Source: Alteromonas sp. V450
GTDB lineage: Bacteria; Pseudomonadota; Gammaproteobacteria; Enterobacterales; Alteromonadaceae
DNA: 64,000 bases
Assembly: GCF_001885075.1 (NCBI RefSeq)
Contig: NZ_MODU01000004.1
Span: forward strand, 3,782,001-3,846,000
Direction: 5' to 3'
The translations under genes were made by a program, and so were the position numbers. The notes beneath the pieces are model-generated. The model worked only from the letters and a program-made list of their open reading frames with translations, searched no databases and was not told where the DNA came from. The first letter of the stretch is position 1, and each line of letters begins with the position of its first letter. Below, in pieces: positions 1 through 8,269 of this stretch.

Positions 1-945
1 CAAAACTTGGCATCTACGTTTGCCACTGAGATAAATCCATTTTGGCAGCGCTCTGTTAGTCAGGGTGAGTTTATTGGGAAAGATGATATAACCGTACGCT
101 ATGCATATTGTATCCCAGAGACGCCGCGTTCAACCATAGTTATAAGTTCAGGTCGAATTGAGTCGTATTTAAAGTACAAAGAGCTCATCTTTGACATGTT
201 CAATAACGGTTTTGCTGTTTTTATCCTTGATCACCGAGGTCAGGGTTTATCCGGAAGAATGACGCATGATCGTCAACATGGTTATGTCGCCGATTTTAGC
301 GATTATGTTGACGATCTCGTAACCTTTGTCGAAACAATTGTAAAACCGCGTCAACAAGGCGATTTACAGCTTGTGTGTCACTCAATGGGAGGCGCAATTG
401 GCGCTTTGACCTTACTTCGACGCCCCCATCTTTTTACAAAGGCTATTTTCGCTTCACCGATGTTTGGAATAAAACCATCTTTGCCTAATTGGCTGGCAAA
501 CGGTCTTATTCGAACTGGGCTAGCCGTCAACAGGATGAAGAAAAAGGAATCTGGATATTTTTTCGGACAAACACCCTACATTGCGTTTCCTTACTCGTTA
601 AATAAGTTAACACACAGCAAAGTCAGGTATGCGTTATTTAGAGAGTTGTACGATGAAGAGCAAGATATTCAGCTTGGCGGTGTGACGACAGAATGGTTAC
701 GTGCGGCACACGAGGCCATGAATACCATAGAGGATAGTGCCGGCGGCATATTAACACATTCGCTTGTTTTGAGTGCGGATGACGACACCATTGTTGATAA
801 CAAGCGCCAGCGAGTAGTCGCCAAAAGAATGGCAAACGCAACATTAGAAATTATACCGCGCGCTTATCATGAGCTATTTACTGAATCTGACGAAATTCGA
901 GATCGTAGCCTAAAGCGCATGTTTGATTTTTTAACAGAAAATTGA
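1..945 (+). CDS. pldB: Lysophospholipase L2-like alpha/beta hydrolase, 5' end cut by window edge
   Basis: Serine hydrolase of the alpha/beta fold, resembling inner-membrane-associated lysophospholipase L2, which removes the remaining acyl chain from lysophospholipids. The reading frame is open to base 1 (codons CAA AAC before the TTG at 7), and PldB proteins of about 340 residues have more sequence upstream, so I treat the gene as partial. Visible motifs are SSGRIESYLKY and LDHRGQGLSGR near the start, and the nucleophile elbow CHSMGG with Ser at codon 382-384. Asp in SADDDTIVD and His in RAYHELFTE probably complete the triad. The elbow has Cys where GxSxG would have Gly; E. coli PldB is also atypical there (AHSMGG). 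trmL follows after 65 bases. Family is secure, substrate inferred. Confidence 0.85.
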   Translation, partial: QNLASTFATEINPFWQRSVSQGEFIGKDDITVRYAYCIPETPRSTIVISSGRIESYLKYKELIFDMFNNGFAVFILDHRGQGLSGRMTHDRQHGYVADFSDYVDDLVTFVETIVKPRQQGDLQLVCHSMGGAIGALTLLRRPHLFTKAIFASPMFGIKPSLPNWLANGLIRTGLAVNRMKKKESGYFFGQTPYIAFPYSLNKLTHSKVRYALFRELYDEEQDIQLGGVTTEWLRAAHEAMNTIEDSAGGILTHSLVLSADDDTIVDNKRQRVVAKRMANATLEIIPRAYHELFTESDEIRDRSLKRMFDFLTEN

Positions 946-1010
946 GCGTACACGACAAAGCCGCAAGGTGTAAAATGCCCCAAAATTAGCACAGTAGGTA
1001 AACCGAGAGC

Positions 1011-1475
1011 ATGCTAGATATTGTACTTTATCAGCCTGAAATTCCGCCCAATACGGGCAATATCATTCGTTTATGCGCAAATAGTGGTTTTACGCTCCAT
1101 TTAATAGAGCCACTAGGCTTTGAGTGGGACGACAAACGGGTACGCCGAGCAGGCTTAGATTATCATGAGTTTGCTCACGTTAAGCGCCATGCAAACTTAG
1201 AAGCCTACCTTGAGGATGCGAAGCCGAACCGAGTATTTGCTTGTACAACAAAAGGCAAAGCGTTTCATAGTGATGTGTCTTATCAAAAAGGTGACGCCCT
1301 CATATTTGGCCCAGAAACCCGTGGTTTACCCGATGAATATATTCAGTCACTGCCGCCAGAACAGCGGGTTCGTATTCCTATGCTACCAGACAGCCGAAGT
1401 ATGAATTTGTCAAACGCCGTTTCGGTATTTGTGTACGAAAGTTGGCGTCAATTTGGCTACGAAGGTGCGAGGTAG
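1011..1475 (+). CDS. trmL: tRNA (cytidine/uridine-2'-O-)-methyltransferase TrmL
   Basis: SPOUT-class methyltransferase that 2'-O-methylates the wobble base (C34/U34) of tRNA-Leu isoacceptors using SAM. At 154 residues it has the usual length of TrmL (E. coli 157). The N-terminal motif [17 protein letters not shown] and the C-terminal trefoil-knot segments [10 protein letters not shown] and [17 protein letters not shown], which form the SAM site, are intact. It sits between pldB and a strong terminator. In E. coli trmL neighbours cysE and gpsA; here gpsA is nearby on the other strand, separated by a small periplasmic gene, and cysE is not present. Confidence 0.95.
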   Translation: MLDIVLYQPEIPPNTGNIIRLCANSGFTLHLIEPLGFEWDDKRVRRAGLDYHEFAHVKRHANLEAYLEDAKPNRVFACTTKGKAFHSDVSYQKGDALIFGPETRGLPDEYIQSLPPEQRVRIPMLPDSRSMNLSNAVSVFVYESWRQFGYEGAR

Positions 1476-1514
1476 CAAAACGCGGACAAAAGCCACCGGA
1501 AGAATCTCTATCTT

Positions 1515-1541
1515 AAAAAGCCCTGTTAACAGGGCTTTTTT
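1515..1541 (+). terminator. Rho-independent terminator after trmL
   Basis: Inverted repeat AGCCCTGTTAACAGGGCT flanked by an A-run and followed by TTTTTT. It is 40 bases after the trmL stop. The A-run on the left means it could also work on the minus strand. Confidence 0.85.
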
Positions 1542-1646
1542 ATGCCAATTGTAAAGAAAGCGTAAAGCGTATCTGAGTCAGTTTTCGTTCAGCTTCACTC
1601 ATTAATATAGCCTGTGAACATGCACGAATGAGTTAGGAGTAGCATT

Positions 1647-2030
1647 ATGAAACGTATAACATTGACTATTATTACCGGCGTTTGCTTGATGGTTGCAGGC
1701 CAGGCTAGCGCGCATTCAGGTCACCATTCTCACGCTAAAAAAGGTGCGAATAATACGGTAACTGTTATTACGCAACCTGCTCGTCCGCTAATTGACGTAG
1801 CCATACGCGTTCCTAAAATTGGACTATTCGTTAACGTGTTGCCAGGTGCACATAGGGTTGAAGTGGTCGATAACAACCGTTTTTACGTTGCGAATGGCCA
1901 TTATTATCGAAAGCAGGGTAATCGCTATGTTGTCGTTGACTCCCCTTACAAGAAGGTGAAAAAAGTGAAGCGTATTCATGACAATTACCGAGGCAACCAA
2001 AAAGTGGTAGTGGTTAGGGAAGGGCGCTAG
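1647..2030 (+). CDS. Small secreted protein resembling DUF6515
   Basis: Protein of 127 residues with a clear Sec signal peptide (residues 1-22, cleavage after QASA), then a His-rich patch HSGHHSHAKK that could bind metal. The segment VLPGAHRVEVVDNNRFYVAN followed by GHYYRKQGNRYVVVDSP resembles the repeated Gly/Tyr/Val pattern of DUF6515 periplasmic proteins. It ends in a basic tail. A good ribosome site (TTAGGAG) precedes the ATG. The gene lies between two terminators, so it is probably transcribed alone. The signal peptide is certain, the family assignment tentative, and the function unknown. Confidence 0.75.
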   Translation: MKRITLTIITGVCLMVAGQASAHSGHHSHAKKGANNTVTVITQPARPLIDVAIRVPKIGLFVNVLPGAHRVEVVDNNRFYVANGHYYRKQGNRYVVVDSPYKKVKKVKRIHDNYRGNQKVVVVREGR

Positions 2031-2043
2031 TTGCTAAGTAAAA

Positions 2044-2077
2044 TAAAAGAAGCGTAATATGATTACGCTTCTTTTTT
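2044..2077. terminator. Bidirectional terminator shared by the DUF6515-like gene and gpsA
   Basis: Perfect arms AGAAGCGTAAT / ATTACGCTTCT around a 3-base loop, with A-run and T-run outside. It terminates the plus-strand gene and, read on minus, overlaps the last codons of gpsA: the gpsA stop at 2063-2065 lies in the right arm. Confidence 0.85.
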
Positions 2078-3094
2078 GAGGTCTCGGCCAAGTAGGGCCA
2101 ACGCCGCCTCTTTGGGGGATTTCCCGTGGTAGAGAACCGCGTAGATTTGCTCGCAAATAGGCATTTCAACGCCTACTTTCTTAGATAATATGTGTACTTC
2201 TTCAGTATTGCGATATCCCTCAACCACTTGTCCGATTTCTTCAATAGCCACATCGACACTCTTGCCTTGACCCAAAGCCAGTCCAAAGCGACGATTGCGC
2301 GATTGATTGTCTGTACAAGTTAGAACTAAATCGCCAAGACCCGCCATGCCCATAAAGGTTTCTGGATTTGCACCCAGCTTCACGCCCAACCGGGTAAGCT
2401 CTGCTAAACCTCGGGTGATCAGCGCCGTTCGCGCGTTTGCACCAAAGCCAAGGCCATCGGCCAAGCCCGCGCCAATTGCAATAACGTTTTTCACCGCGCC
2501 ACCAAGCTGTACACCAGTAAAGTCCGAGTTTTTGTATACCCGAAAAGACTTCGCACAATGAAGCTTTGCTGCAAACTCATCACTTAAGCTATCGTCGGTA
2601 GAAGATAATGAAATCGCAGTAGGTAGCCCCGCTACCATTTCTTTCGCAAAAGTGGGGCCGGACAAAACAGCCAAAGGATAATGAGTCCCTAAAATTTCTT
2701 CCGCCACATCGCGAAGCAAACGGCCGGTTTTAGGCTCTAGCCCTTTAGTGGCCCAGATAACGCGCTGGTGCGGTTTTAGCAATGGCTTTAAGCTATGAAG
2801 CATCGCCGCAAATGCATGACTAGGTACAACAACCAAAATGTCTTGGCTTGAAGACACCACCTCATCCAAATTCGCATTAACGGCTAGGGGAGCTGGAAAT
2901 GTTGCGCCGGGAAGATAACGTGCATTTTCACGACTTGCCTGCATTTCAGCAATATGCTTTTCATCGCGGCCCCACAGTAGCGTTGAATTACCGTTTCGAG
3001 CAAGACAAAAAGCGAGGGCGGTGCCGTAAGACCCCGCCCCTAATACCGAAACAGACGTTGAAACCGAGTTCGACTTCATGTCTTCGTGTTTCAT
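2063..3094 (-). CDS. gpsA: NAD(P)-dependent glycerol-3-phosphate dehydrogenase
   Basis: Reduces dihydroxyacetone phosphate to sn-glycerol 3-phosphate, the backbone for phospholipid synthesis, in the cytosol. The Rossmann motif [12 protein letters not shown] is near the N-terminus, the catalytic Lys lies in [13 protein letters not shown], and [11 protein letters not shown] and NRRFG are typical of the substrate site. I prefer the ATG at 3094 (343 residues), preceded by AGGTGAGT, over a GTG two codons upstream. It is the last gene of the minus-strand operon rhodanese-grxC-secB-gpsA, ten bases after secB. Its C-terminus (LKKEA) is encoded inside the terminator hairpin. cysE, which follows gpsA in E. 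coli, is missing here. Confidence 0.97.
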   Translation of the reverse strand: MKHEDMKSNSVSTSVSVLGAGSYGTALAFCLARNGNSTLLWGRDEKHIAEMQASRENARYLPGATFPAPLAVNANLDEVVSSSQDILVVVPSHAFAAMLHSLKPLLKPHQRVIWATKGLEPKTGRLLRDVAEEILGTHYPLAVLSGPTFAKEMVAGLPTAISLSSTDDSLSDEFAAKLHCAKSFRVYKNSDFTGVQLGGAVKNVIAIGAGLADGLGFGANARTALITRGLAELTRLGVKLGANPETFMGMAGLGDLVLTCTDNQSRNRRFGLALGQGKSVDVAIEEIGQVVEGYRNTEEVHILSKKVGVEMPICEQIYAVLYHGKSPKEAALALLGRDLKKEA

Positions 3095-3104
3095 ACTCAC
3101 CTAA

Positions 3105-3614
3105 TTAGGCGTCCATTTTGGGTGCTTCGCCCTGTGCTTGTTGAGCGCGTTTTTGCACGTAAGCTGCAAAAATAGCATCGAAGTTTACAGGCGCTAGATT
3201 AAGTGGAGGGAACGTACCACGGTTAACTAAGTTCGAAATTGCTTCACGCGCATATGGGAAAAGCATGTTTGGGCAGAACGAGCCCAATGTATGTGCCTTG
3301 TTCTGGTCTGGCATGTCGCCAATTGCGAAAATACCGGCTTGTTGCACTTCACACAGGAATGCAGTTTCTTCACCAAGTGTTGCTGTAACGGTAACCGAAA
3401 GCACTACTTCAAAAACATTTTCTTCCAGCTTGTTCGTGCTAGTGTCGATGTCTAACTTAATTTCAGGCTTCCACTCTTTGGTGAAGATTGCTGGTGCGTT
3501 TGGAGATTCAAAAGAGATATCTTTTGTGTAAATGCGCTGAATATTAAACTGCGCTGTTTGCGGTGCCTGAGTACCTGCTGCTTCGTTGTTATTTGTCTGA
3601 TTCTCGTCAGCCAT
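3105..3614 (-). CDS. secB: Protein-export chaperone SecB
   Basis: Cytosolic tetrameric chaperone that keeps precursors unfolded and hands them to SecA. Its 169 residues include the conserved core [19 protein letters not shown], the SecA-contact region around [10 protein letters not shown], and [20 protein letters not shown]. Both tails are longer than the core and polar (Asn/Gln-rich N-terminus, [10 protein letters not shown]-terminus), as usual. It lies between grxC and gpsA in the classic operon order. Confidence 0.98.
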   Translation of the reverse strand: MADENQTNNNEAAGTQAPQTAQFNIQRIYTKDISFESPNAPAIFTKEWKPEIKLDIDTSTNKLEENVFEVVLSVTVTATLGEETAFLCEVQQAGIFAIGDMPDQNKAHTLGSFCPNMLFPYAREAISNLVNRGTFPPLNLAPVNFDAIFAAYVQKRAQQAQGEAPKMDA

Positions 3615-3681
3615 GATCTATCCTATTTATATTTAATTGTCGTTTTAATGTGATGTAGTGCGTTGCTGTATGCGCTGACGC

Positions 3682-3942
3682 TTATGCTAAACCCAACAAT
3701 GGATTGAGTTTGTTCTGTGCTTCTAAAGCCATCATATCGTCACAGCCACCAATGTGCTGATCATCAATGAAAATTTGCGGTACAGTCCAGCCGCCGTTTG
3801 CGCGTTCGATCATTTCGTCGCGCAGCTCAGGCTTAACATCTATTGGGTATTCAATAAATTCCACACCTTTTTGTGACAACAGTGCCTTGGCACGATGGCA
3901 GTATGGGCAATGCCCTTTGGTGTAAAGTTCTACTTTGCTCAT
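3682..3942 (-). CDS. grxC: Glutaredoxin 3
   Basis: Glutathione-dependent dithiol oxidoreductase of 86 residues. The redox motif CPYC is in VELYTKGHCPYCHRAKALL, and the cis-Pro and glutathione-binding parts GWTVPQIFIDD and IGGCDDMMAL are intact. It is the second gene of the operon, 12 bases after the rhodanese-like gene and 67 before secB. Confidence 0.97.
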   Translation of the reverse strand: MSKVELYTKGHCPYCHRAKALLSQKGVEFIEYPIDVKPELRDEMIERANGGWTVPQIFIDDQHIGGCDDMMALEAQNKLNPLLGLA

Positions 3943-3954
3943 AAAGGTTACCTG

Positions 3955-4380
3955 CTATTTAGAGACGGGAAGGCTAGCGCTTTGCCACGCGTTCATTCCG
4001 CCTTTTAATACATTCACATTCGCGAAGCCGTCTTTAAGCATCGCATTTGCTGTACCACGAGCCTGATTACCCATAGCGCATACTACGATAATGGGTTTGT
4101 CTTTACTGTTTTCAAGCTTCTTGAAGTTTTTCTCGCGTACTTCTTCAGGCTTAATTTGTCTGGCACCTAAAATGTGGCCTGCTTTAAAGTCTTTTGCAGG
4201 ACGCATATCTAACACTATGGCATCGCTTTTGTTCATGAGTAGCGTTGCTTCGTGTGTGCTCAACTCTTTTACTGAAGATGTCCATGCACTGATATAACTA
4301 AATATCAACATGGCAACCAGCGCAACCCAAATACCAGCAAGCACAATATTGTTGCCAGCAAATTCTATTAGTTGATCCAT
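3955..4380 (-). CDS. yibN: Membrane-anchored rhodanese-like protein (YibN type)
   Basis: Residues 1-30 form one transmembrane helix (NNIVLAGIWVALVAMLIFSY). A rhodanese domain follows, with DMRPAKDFKAGHI and the active loop VVCAMGNQARGTA, where the Cys can carry persulfide sulfur. At 141 residues it matches E. coli YibN (143), and it heads the same operon. The physiological sulfur partner is not known from the sequence. Upstream, across 313 bases, is envC on the other strand. Confidence 0.9.
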   Translation of the reverse strand: MDQLIEFAGNNIVLAGIWVALVAMLIFSYISAWTSSVKELSTHEATLLMNKSDAIVLDMRPAKDFKAGHILGARQIKPEEVREKNFKKLENSKDKPIIVVCAMGNQARGTANAMLKDGFANVNVLKGGMNAWQSASLPVSK

Positions 4381-4693
4381 TACCTCTAACCCTGTCTACA
4401 GACCGTAAAATGAGTGCAAAGTATATAGAAAAATGGGCGAGAAACCAGCCTACCTTCAAGTTATACCAGTGGGCATGGATAATTGCCCATTAAGAACGTA
4501 ATTGTGTACGCCTACTGGTAATAGCAAAGAAATGGAGACAACGTTTCTACGGTTAATACTTTAGATGACTGATATTACGAATAAATTGCACTGGGCATAT
4601 AATCGGCCGTCAGATACACTGAAACGTGTTATAAATGGTGCTAATGCAATACGGTACGCTTACACCTAAACATAGAGGTTTCGAGAATACGTT
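4381..4693. promoter_or_regulatory. Divergent intergenic region between yibN and envC
   Basis: This 313-base stretch holds no gene. In E. coli gpmM (gpmI) lies between yibN and envC; here it is absent. A possible envC promoter has -35 TTACGA (4575-4580) and -10 TATAAT (4598-4603) with a 17-base spacer; the -35 is poor. I see no clear operator. Confidence 0.4.
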
Positions 4694-5857
4694 ATGTCTG
4701 TACGATTATTTCTTTCAATCATTCGCTTTTTGGTAGCGATGACTATTTTTATGATTGAAAGCAATGCCTTTGCGCAAGACAATGCCCCGAATGCGCAAAT
4801 AGAAAAATTGGCTGAGCTACAGGCTGAATTACGTGCAAGGCAGCAAGTATTAGAAAATAGTAAGGCCAGTGCGCAAGAGTTAGAAGATGTACTTAAAGCG
4901 TCTGAATTGGAAATAGCGAAAGTTGCGAAGGCATTAGCTATCACTCGCCAAGAGCTGCAGAACATTGAAAAAGAACAAGCTACGCTAGAAGGCGAGCAGG
5001 AAACCCTCAAAGCGGCTATTCGCAACCAGCAGTCACTGTTATCTACGCAATTAAAAAGTGCCTTCATGGCCGGTCACTATGATTATGCAAAATTGTTGTT
5101 TTATCAAAACGATGCGAATACGTTTGAGCGTGTGATCACGTACTATCAATACGTTGCAAAAGCGCGTCAGCAAGAAATTGAAAGTTTTAAAAACAATGTG
5201 TCACGCTTAGAAGAAGTGAATGCCGAGTTGAGTGAAAAAGCGCAGTCTTTGTCTGCGCTAAAGCGAGAGCAGGAAGGGCAGCGAGCGGTGTTGATTACAA
5301 GACAGGACGACCGCAAATCGACACTTAAAAAAATTACAAAGACAATAGCGACAGAAAGCCAGCGGATAGCCTCTTTAAGAGCAGATGAAAAAGCGCTCAA
5401 GAATGCTATCGAAGCTGCTCGCCTTGCAGCTGAAAGAGCAGCCAGACAAGCTACTGTCGAAATGGTAGGGCTGTCAAAACTAAGGGGTAAACTCGCTGCA
5501 CCGGTTAAAGGAAGAATACGTAAACTCTTTGGTAAACGTCGGCAGGGCCAAGTGTCTTGGAAAGGTGTAATTATTGATGCTGCTGAAGGCGAGCCCGTGA
5601 ATACAATCGCCCCTGGTAAAGTACTATATGCCGATTGGCTTAGAGGGTTTGGTTTAGTCGCCATCGTTGATCATGGAGATGGGTATATGAGCGTATACGG
5701 TCACAATCAAGCGCTTTTAAAGCAGGCTGGCGATGAGGTAAAAGAAGCAGAACGTATCGCGCTAGTCGGGCGAAGCGGTGGACAAGAATATCCTAACCTT
5801 TATTTCGAAATAAGACATAAAGGTAAAGCATTAAATCCTTCAGCATGGATAAATTAA
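4694..5857 (+). CDS. envC: Murein hydrolase activator EnvC
   Basis: Periplasmic division protein that activates the amidases AmiA/AmiB at the septum, recruited by FtsEX. A signal peptide (residues 1-27, cleavage after NAFA) is followed by a long coiled coil (about 30-250, rich in Glu/Lys/Gln/Ala) and a C-terminal LytM/M23 domain (about 275-387). The LytM domain is catalytically dead, as known for EnvC: where active enzymes have HxH before FEIR, this protein has NLYFEIR, and the first zinc site reads KGVIIDAAEG. Length 387 (E. coli 419). yibQ follows after 101 bases, as in E. coli, so the pair probably forms an operon. Confidence 0.96.
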   Translation: MSVRLFLSIIRFLVAMTIFMIESNAFAQDNAPNAQIEKLAELQAELRARQQVLENSKASAQELEDVLKASELEIAKVAKALAITRQELQNIEKEQATLEGEQETLKAAIRNQQSLLSTQLKSAFMAGHYDYAKLLFYQNDANTFERVITYYQYVAKARQQEIESFKNNVSRLEEVNAELSEKAQSLSALKREQEGQRAVLITRQDDRKSTLKKITKTIATESQRIASLRADEKALKNAIEAARLAAERAARQATVEMVGLSKLRGKLAAPVKGRIRKLFGKRRQGQVSWKGVIIDAAEGEPVNTIAPGKVLYADWLRGFGLVAIVDHGDGYMSVYGHNQALLKQAGDEVKEAERIALVGRSGGQEYPNLYFEIRHKGKALNPSAWIN

Positions 5858-5958
5858 ACGTAGGTATAACAATATACCGGTTGAAAGCAAATCATTAGTT
5901 GGTATGCTATTCGCTGCGCTTTACTTGCAAAAAAACAATAAAAAATGGACTAGCCCAG

Positions 5959-6849
5959 ATGCGCCTGCGTCTTTTGACAATCTTTTTCAGTTTTTGGCTT
6001 ATTGGACTTCTGCCAAGTGCAGTATTAGCAAAGGCCAACCTCATTATAATTTTAGATGACCTAGGATATCGGCCGTCTGACATTGCCGCTTTCTCGCTTC
6101 CCAAAGAAGTCGCTTTCTCGATACTACCCCAAACACCGCTTGCTGCAAAAATTGCAAAACGTGCAGACCGTGAGGGTAGGTCGGTAATGTTACACATGCC
6201 TATGCAGGCCAAAAGTGGCCTCAAGTTAGGCCCCCTTGGGCTCACTACAGATATGTACAAGGGTGAAATCACTCACACAGTAAAAGCGGCGCTTCGCAGC
6301 GTGCCTAACGCCGTTGGATTGAATAACCATATGGGCAGTGCGTTTACATTGCAGGAAGAGGCAATGGAAGTGCTGATGGAGGAAGTAAAACGTCAAGGCT
6401 TGTTTTATATAGACAGTCGCACTACGGTGTTAAGTAAAGGTGAAGCTGTAGCCAAGCGACTTGGTGTGCCTAATGCGAGCCGACACATCTTTCTTGATCA
6501 TGAACTAACAGAATCATTTCTTTCAAAGCAGTTTGAACGAATGAAACATATAGCTAAACGAAACGGCGTGGCCGTGGCCATTGGCCATCCGCACCCAATG
6601 ACTGTTAATTTTCTTAAAAAGCATCTTCTAACGCTCGAGAAAGAGGAATTTAACCTTATGTCGTTAGATGAATATTTCTCTTACGCCCCTAAAGTAGCGA
6701 AGCGGAAAGAAGATGCACTACAAATAGCGGAATTTGGTCGCGTTACTACACATCAACAAAGCACAGCCCTTGAGGAACCTAAGAGTAATGTGTTGATGAA
6801 CGCGGTTGCAAGCAGCAAAATGACAGAAGTTGCTTTGAATGATGAGTGA
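5959..6849 (+). CDS. yibQ: Divergent polysaccharide deacetylase family protein (YibQ)
   Basis: Secreted protein with a NodB-like deacetylase fold of the divergent type. I take the ATG at 5959 (296 residues) because a signal peptide starts there (RLLTIFFSFWLIGLLPSAVLA); a TTG 20 codons upstream would add an unlikely basic leader. The motifs IIILDDLGYRPSD, LHMPMQAKS, NNHMGSAFT and FYIDSRTTV mark the family. The substrate is unknown; its linkage to envC suggests peptidoglycan turnover. A low-complexity tail follows residue 265. Confidence 0.88.
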   Translation: MRLRLLTIFFSFWLIGLLPSAVLAKANLIIILDDLGYRPSDIAAFSLPKEVAFSILPQTPLAAKIAKRADREGRSVMLHMPMQAKSGLKLGPLGLTTDMYKGEITHTVKAALRSVPNAVGLNNHMGSAFTLQEEAMEVLMEEVKRQGLFYIDSRTTVLSKGEAVAKRLGVPNASRHIFLDHELTESFLSKQFERMKHIAKRNGVAVAIGHPHPMTVNFLKKHLLTLEKEEFNLMSLDEYFSYAPKVAKRKEDALQIAEFGRVTTHQQSTALEEPKSNVLMNAVASSKMTEVALNDE

Positions 6850-6957
6850 CAGGCATAAGCTAGCTGTACGTTAGTTCTTTTCGGTCAGTCTTTAGTCTAT
6901 TTTCATCTCAATAAGATCAAAATTTAATGTGGGAACGTTTTCTAATTCGCATAGTCT

Positions 6958-6970
6958 GTTATAATATAAC
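6958..6970. promoter_or_regulatory. Putative Zur (zinc uptake regulator) operator
   Basis: Palindrome GTTATAATATAAC with 6-base arms around one base. It equals the core of the gammaproteobacterial Zur consensus GTTATANTATAAC as I remember it. It contains a perfect -10 box TATAAT (6960-6965) reading towards the MerC-family gene 55 bases downstream, so bound repressor would block the promoter. The flanking bases do not extend the symmetry. Confidence 0.6.
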
Positions 6971-7025
6971 GTCTCTGACGCAAGTAGCATGATACAAACG
7001 AGTAGAAAAAGGTAACATTAAAGTA

Positions 7026-7454
7026 ATGACGCCAATTGACGAGAACCCAACAAAACTAGACAAACTTGGCATTTGGGTGTCGAGCTTGTGCGCGTTGCAT
7101 TGCCTCGCGTTGCCTGTTTTGGTGCCTTTACTACCGCTAATTGGTTCTAGTTTCTTTGCACAGGCGTGGTTTGAAAGAACAATTCTCACCTTCTCATTAA
7201 TTGTAGGTGCAGTTGCACTGGTTAGCGGCGCAATTCGTTATCATGGCAAATACTATCCTCTTGCACTGCTGTTTTCAGGCGGTGCAATCTATTGGCACAA
7301 AGATATTTTTGGGCATCACTACGAACCTTTTACCATTGCAATCGGTGCAGCGCTTATTGTAGCTGGTCACTGGGTTAACATGCGTTTATGCAGACAGTGT
7401 AAGTGTTGCAAAAATACAGTGTTCTCAGAGCATCTATCTACTGAATTTAAATAG
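7026..7454 (+). CDS. MerC-family inner-membrane protein, probably zinc-regulated
   Basis: 142-residue membrane protein with about four transmembrane helices. The MerC signature is the Cys pair in the first helix (SSLCALHCLALPVL, Cys22 and Cys26). The C-terminus adds a Cys cluster (LCRQCKCC) and a His pair (FGHHYEPF). MerC was named for mercuric ion uptake, but there are no mer genes here, and the upstream palindrome matches a Zur box, so zinc uptake or handling is a better guess. It stands alone, with a terminator after it. Family secure, metal inferred. Confidence 0.85.
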   Translation: MTPIDENPTKLDKLGIWVSSLCALHCLALPVLVPLLPLIGSSFFAQAWFERTILTFSLIVGAVALVSGAIRYHGKYYPLALLFSGGAIYWHKDIFGHHYEPFTIAIGAALIVAGHWVNMRLCRQCKCCKNTVFSEHLSTEFK

Positions 7455-7470
7455 TGATAGAACCGTATAT

Positions 7471-7499
7471 AAAAAAGCGAGCCAGTGGCTCGTTTTTTT
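7471..7499 (+). terminator. Terminator after the MerC-family gene
   Basis: Stem CGAGCC / GGCTCG with a 3-base loop, preceded by AAAAAA and followed by TTTTTTT. It lies 17 bases after the stop and may also serve the convergent GDPD gene. Confidence 0.85.
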
Positions 7500-7544
7500 A
7501 TATGTGATATTTCTTCAACACAGTGTTTTTTGATAAAACGCTGT

Positions 7545-8243
7545 TTAATCCGATAGCACACGAAGCGCAACATCAGGCACATTTGTAAATATGCCATTCA
7601 CGCCCCACGCTTTTAGCATAAGCATGTCTCTAGGCTCATCTACTGTATAAACGAATACGTCGAATCCATCTTGCTGTGACGTTTGAACAAATTGCTTATC
7701 AACGGCGTCTAAAGCAATATTTACAGAGTAAGCGCCAAGTGTTTTTGCACTAGCCGTGCAGTCTAGTTCATAGCTTGCAGTCAGGGCGCCAATCTTTATA
7801 TCGGGCCACTGGTTTGAGATAGCCTTGAGCCAATGATGATTAAACGAAGAGATAAGCAGCTTATCGATATTAATACCGCTGTGTTGCACCGCATTTTTGA
7901 CCTCTTTCACCCAACTATCAATGTTGTTTAAGTGCTTTATTTCGATGTTACACCACTTATTTTTTGGCACACAACTAAGCGTTTCGTTGAGGGTGGGTAT
8001 ACGTTCTCCATCGCCGATGTTCATTGTTTTTAAGGAATGCCATGGTGTGTCTAGCAAAAAGCCAGTTTCTCGTGCTCTGCGCGCAAGCGTTCTATCGTGA
8101 AAAACAATAATGCCACTTTCGTGTTGATAAGTATCAAACTCAACGCCGTCAGCGTTTTGTTCGAAAGCCAGTTTAAACGCCTTCACTGTGTTTTCTGGGG
8201 CGGCTTTGCTAGCGCCTCGGTGAGCAAAAATGAGCATAGACAT
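7545..8243 (-). CDS. ugpQ: Glycerophosphodiester phosphodiesterase
   Basis: Cytosolic GDPD that hydrolyses glycerophosphodiesters to glycerol 3-phosphate and an alcohol. Metal and catalytic motifs are present: FAHRGASKAAPENT, GVEFDTYQ, IVFHDRTLARRARETG and WCNIEIKH. I choose the ATG at 8243 (232 residues) because AAGGAAGAA lies just upstream; the GTG six codons earlier would place this ribosome site inside the gene. It follows a DMT transporter gene by 26 bases. UgpQ is the closest named relative; the symbol is by family only. Confidence 0.88.
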   Translation of the reverse strand: MSMLIFAHRGASKAAPENTVKAFKLAFEQNADGVEFDTYQHESGIIVFHDRTLARRARETGFLLDTPWHSLKTMNIGDGERIPTLNETLSCVPKNKWCNIEIKHLNNIDSWVKEVKNAVQHSGINIDKLLISSFNHHWLKAISNQWPDIKIGALTASYELDCTASAKTLGAYSVNIALDAVDKQFVQTSQQDGFDVFVYTVDEPRDMLMLKAWGVNGIFTNVPDVALRVLSD

Positions 8244-8269
8244 TTCTTCCTTAAAGATCACAGTACGCG

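Noticed and set aside
2241..2558. A 105-codon frame inside gpsA on the same strand
   Set aside because: It is a frame-shifted shadow of a well-conserved enzyme gene.
7026..7454. Mercury resistance locus
   Set aside because: Only a MerC-family membrane protein is present; merR, merA, merT and merP are absent.
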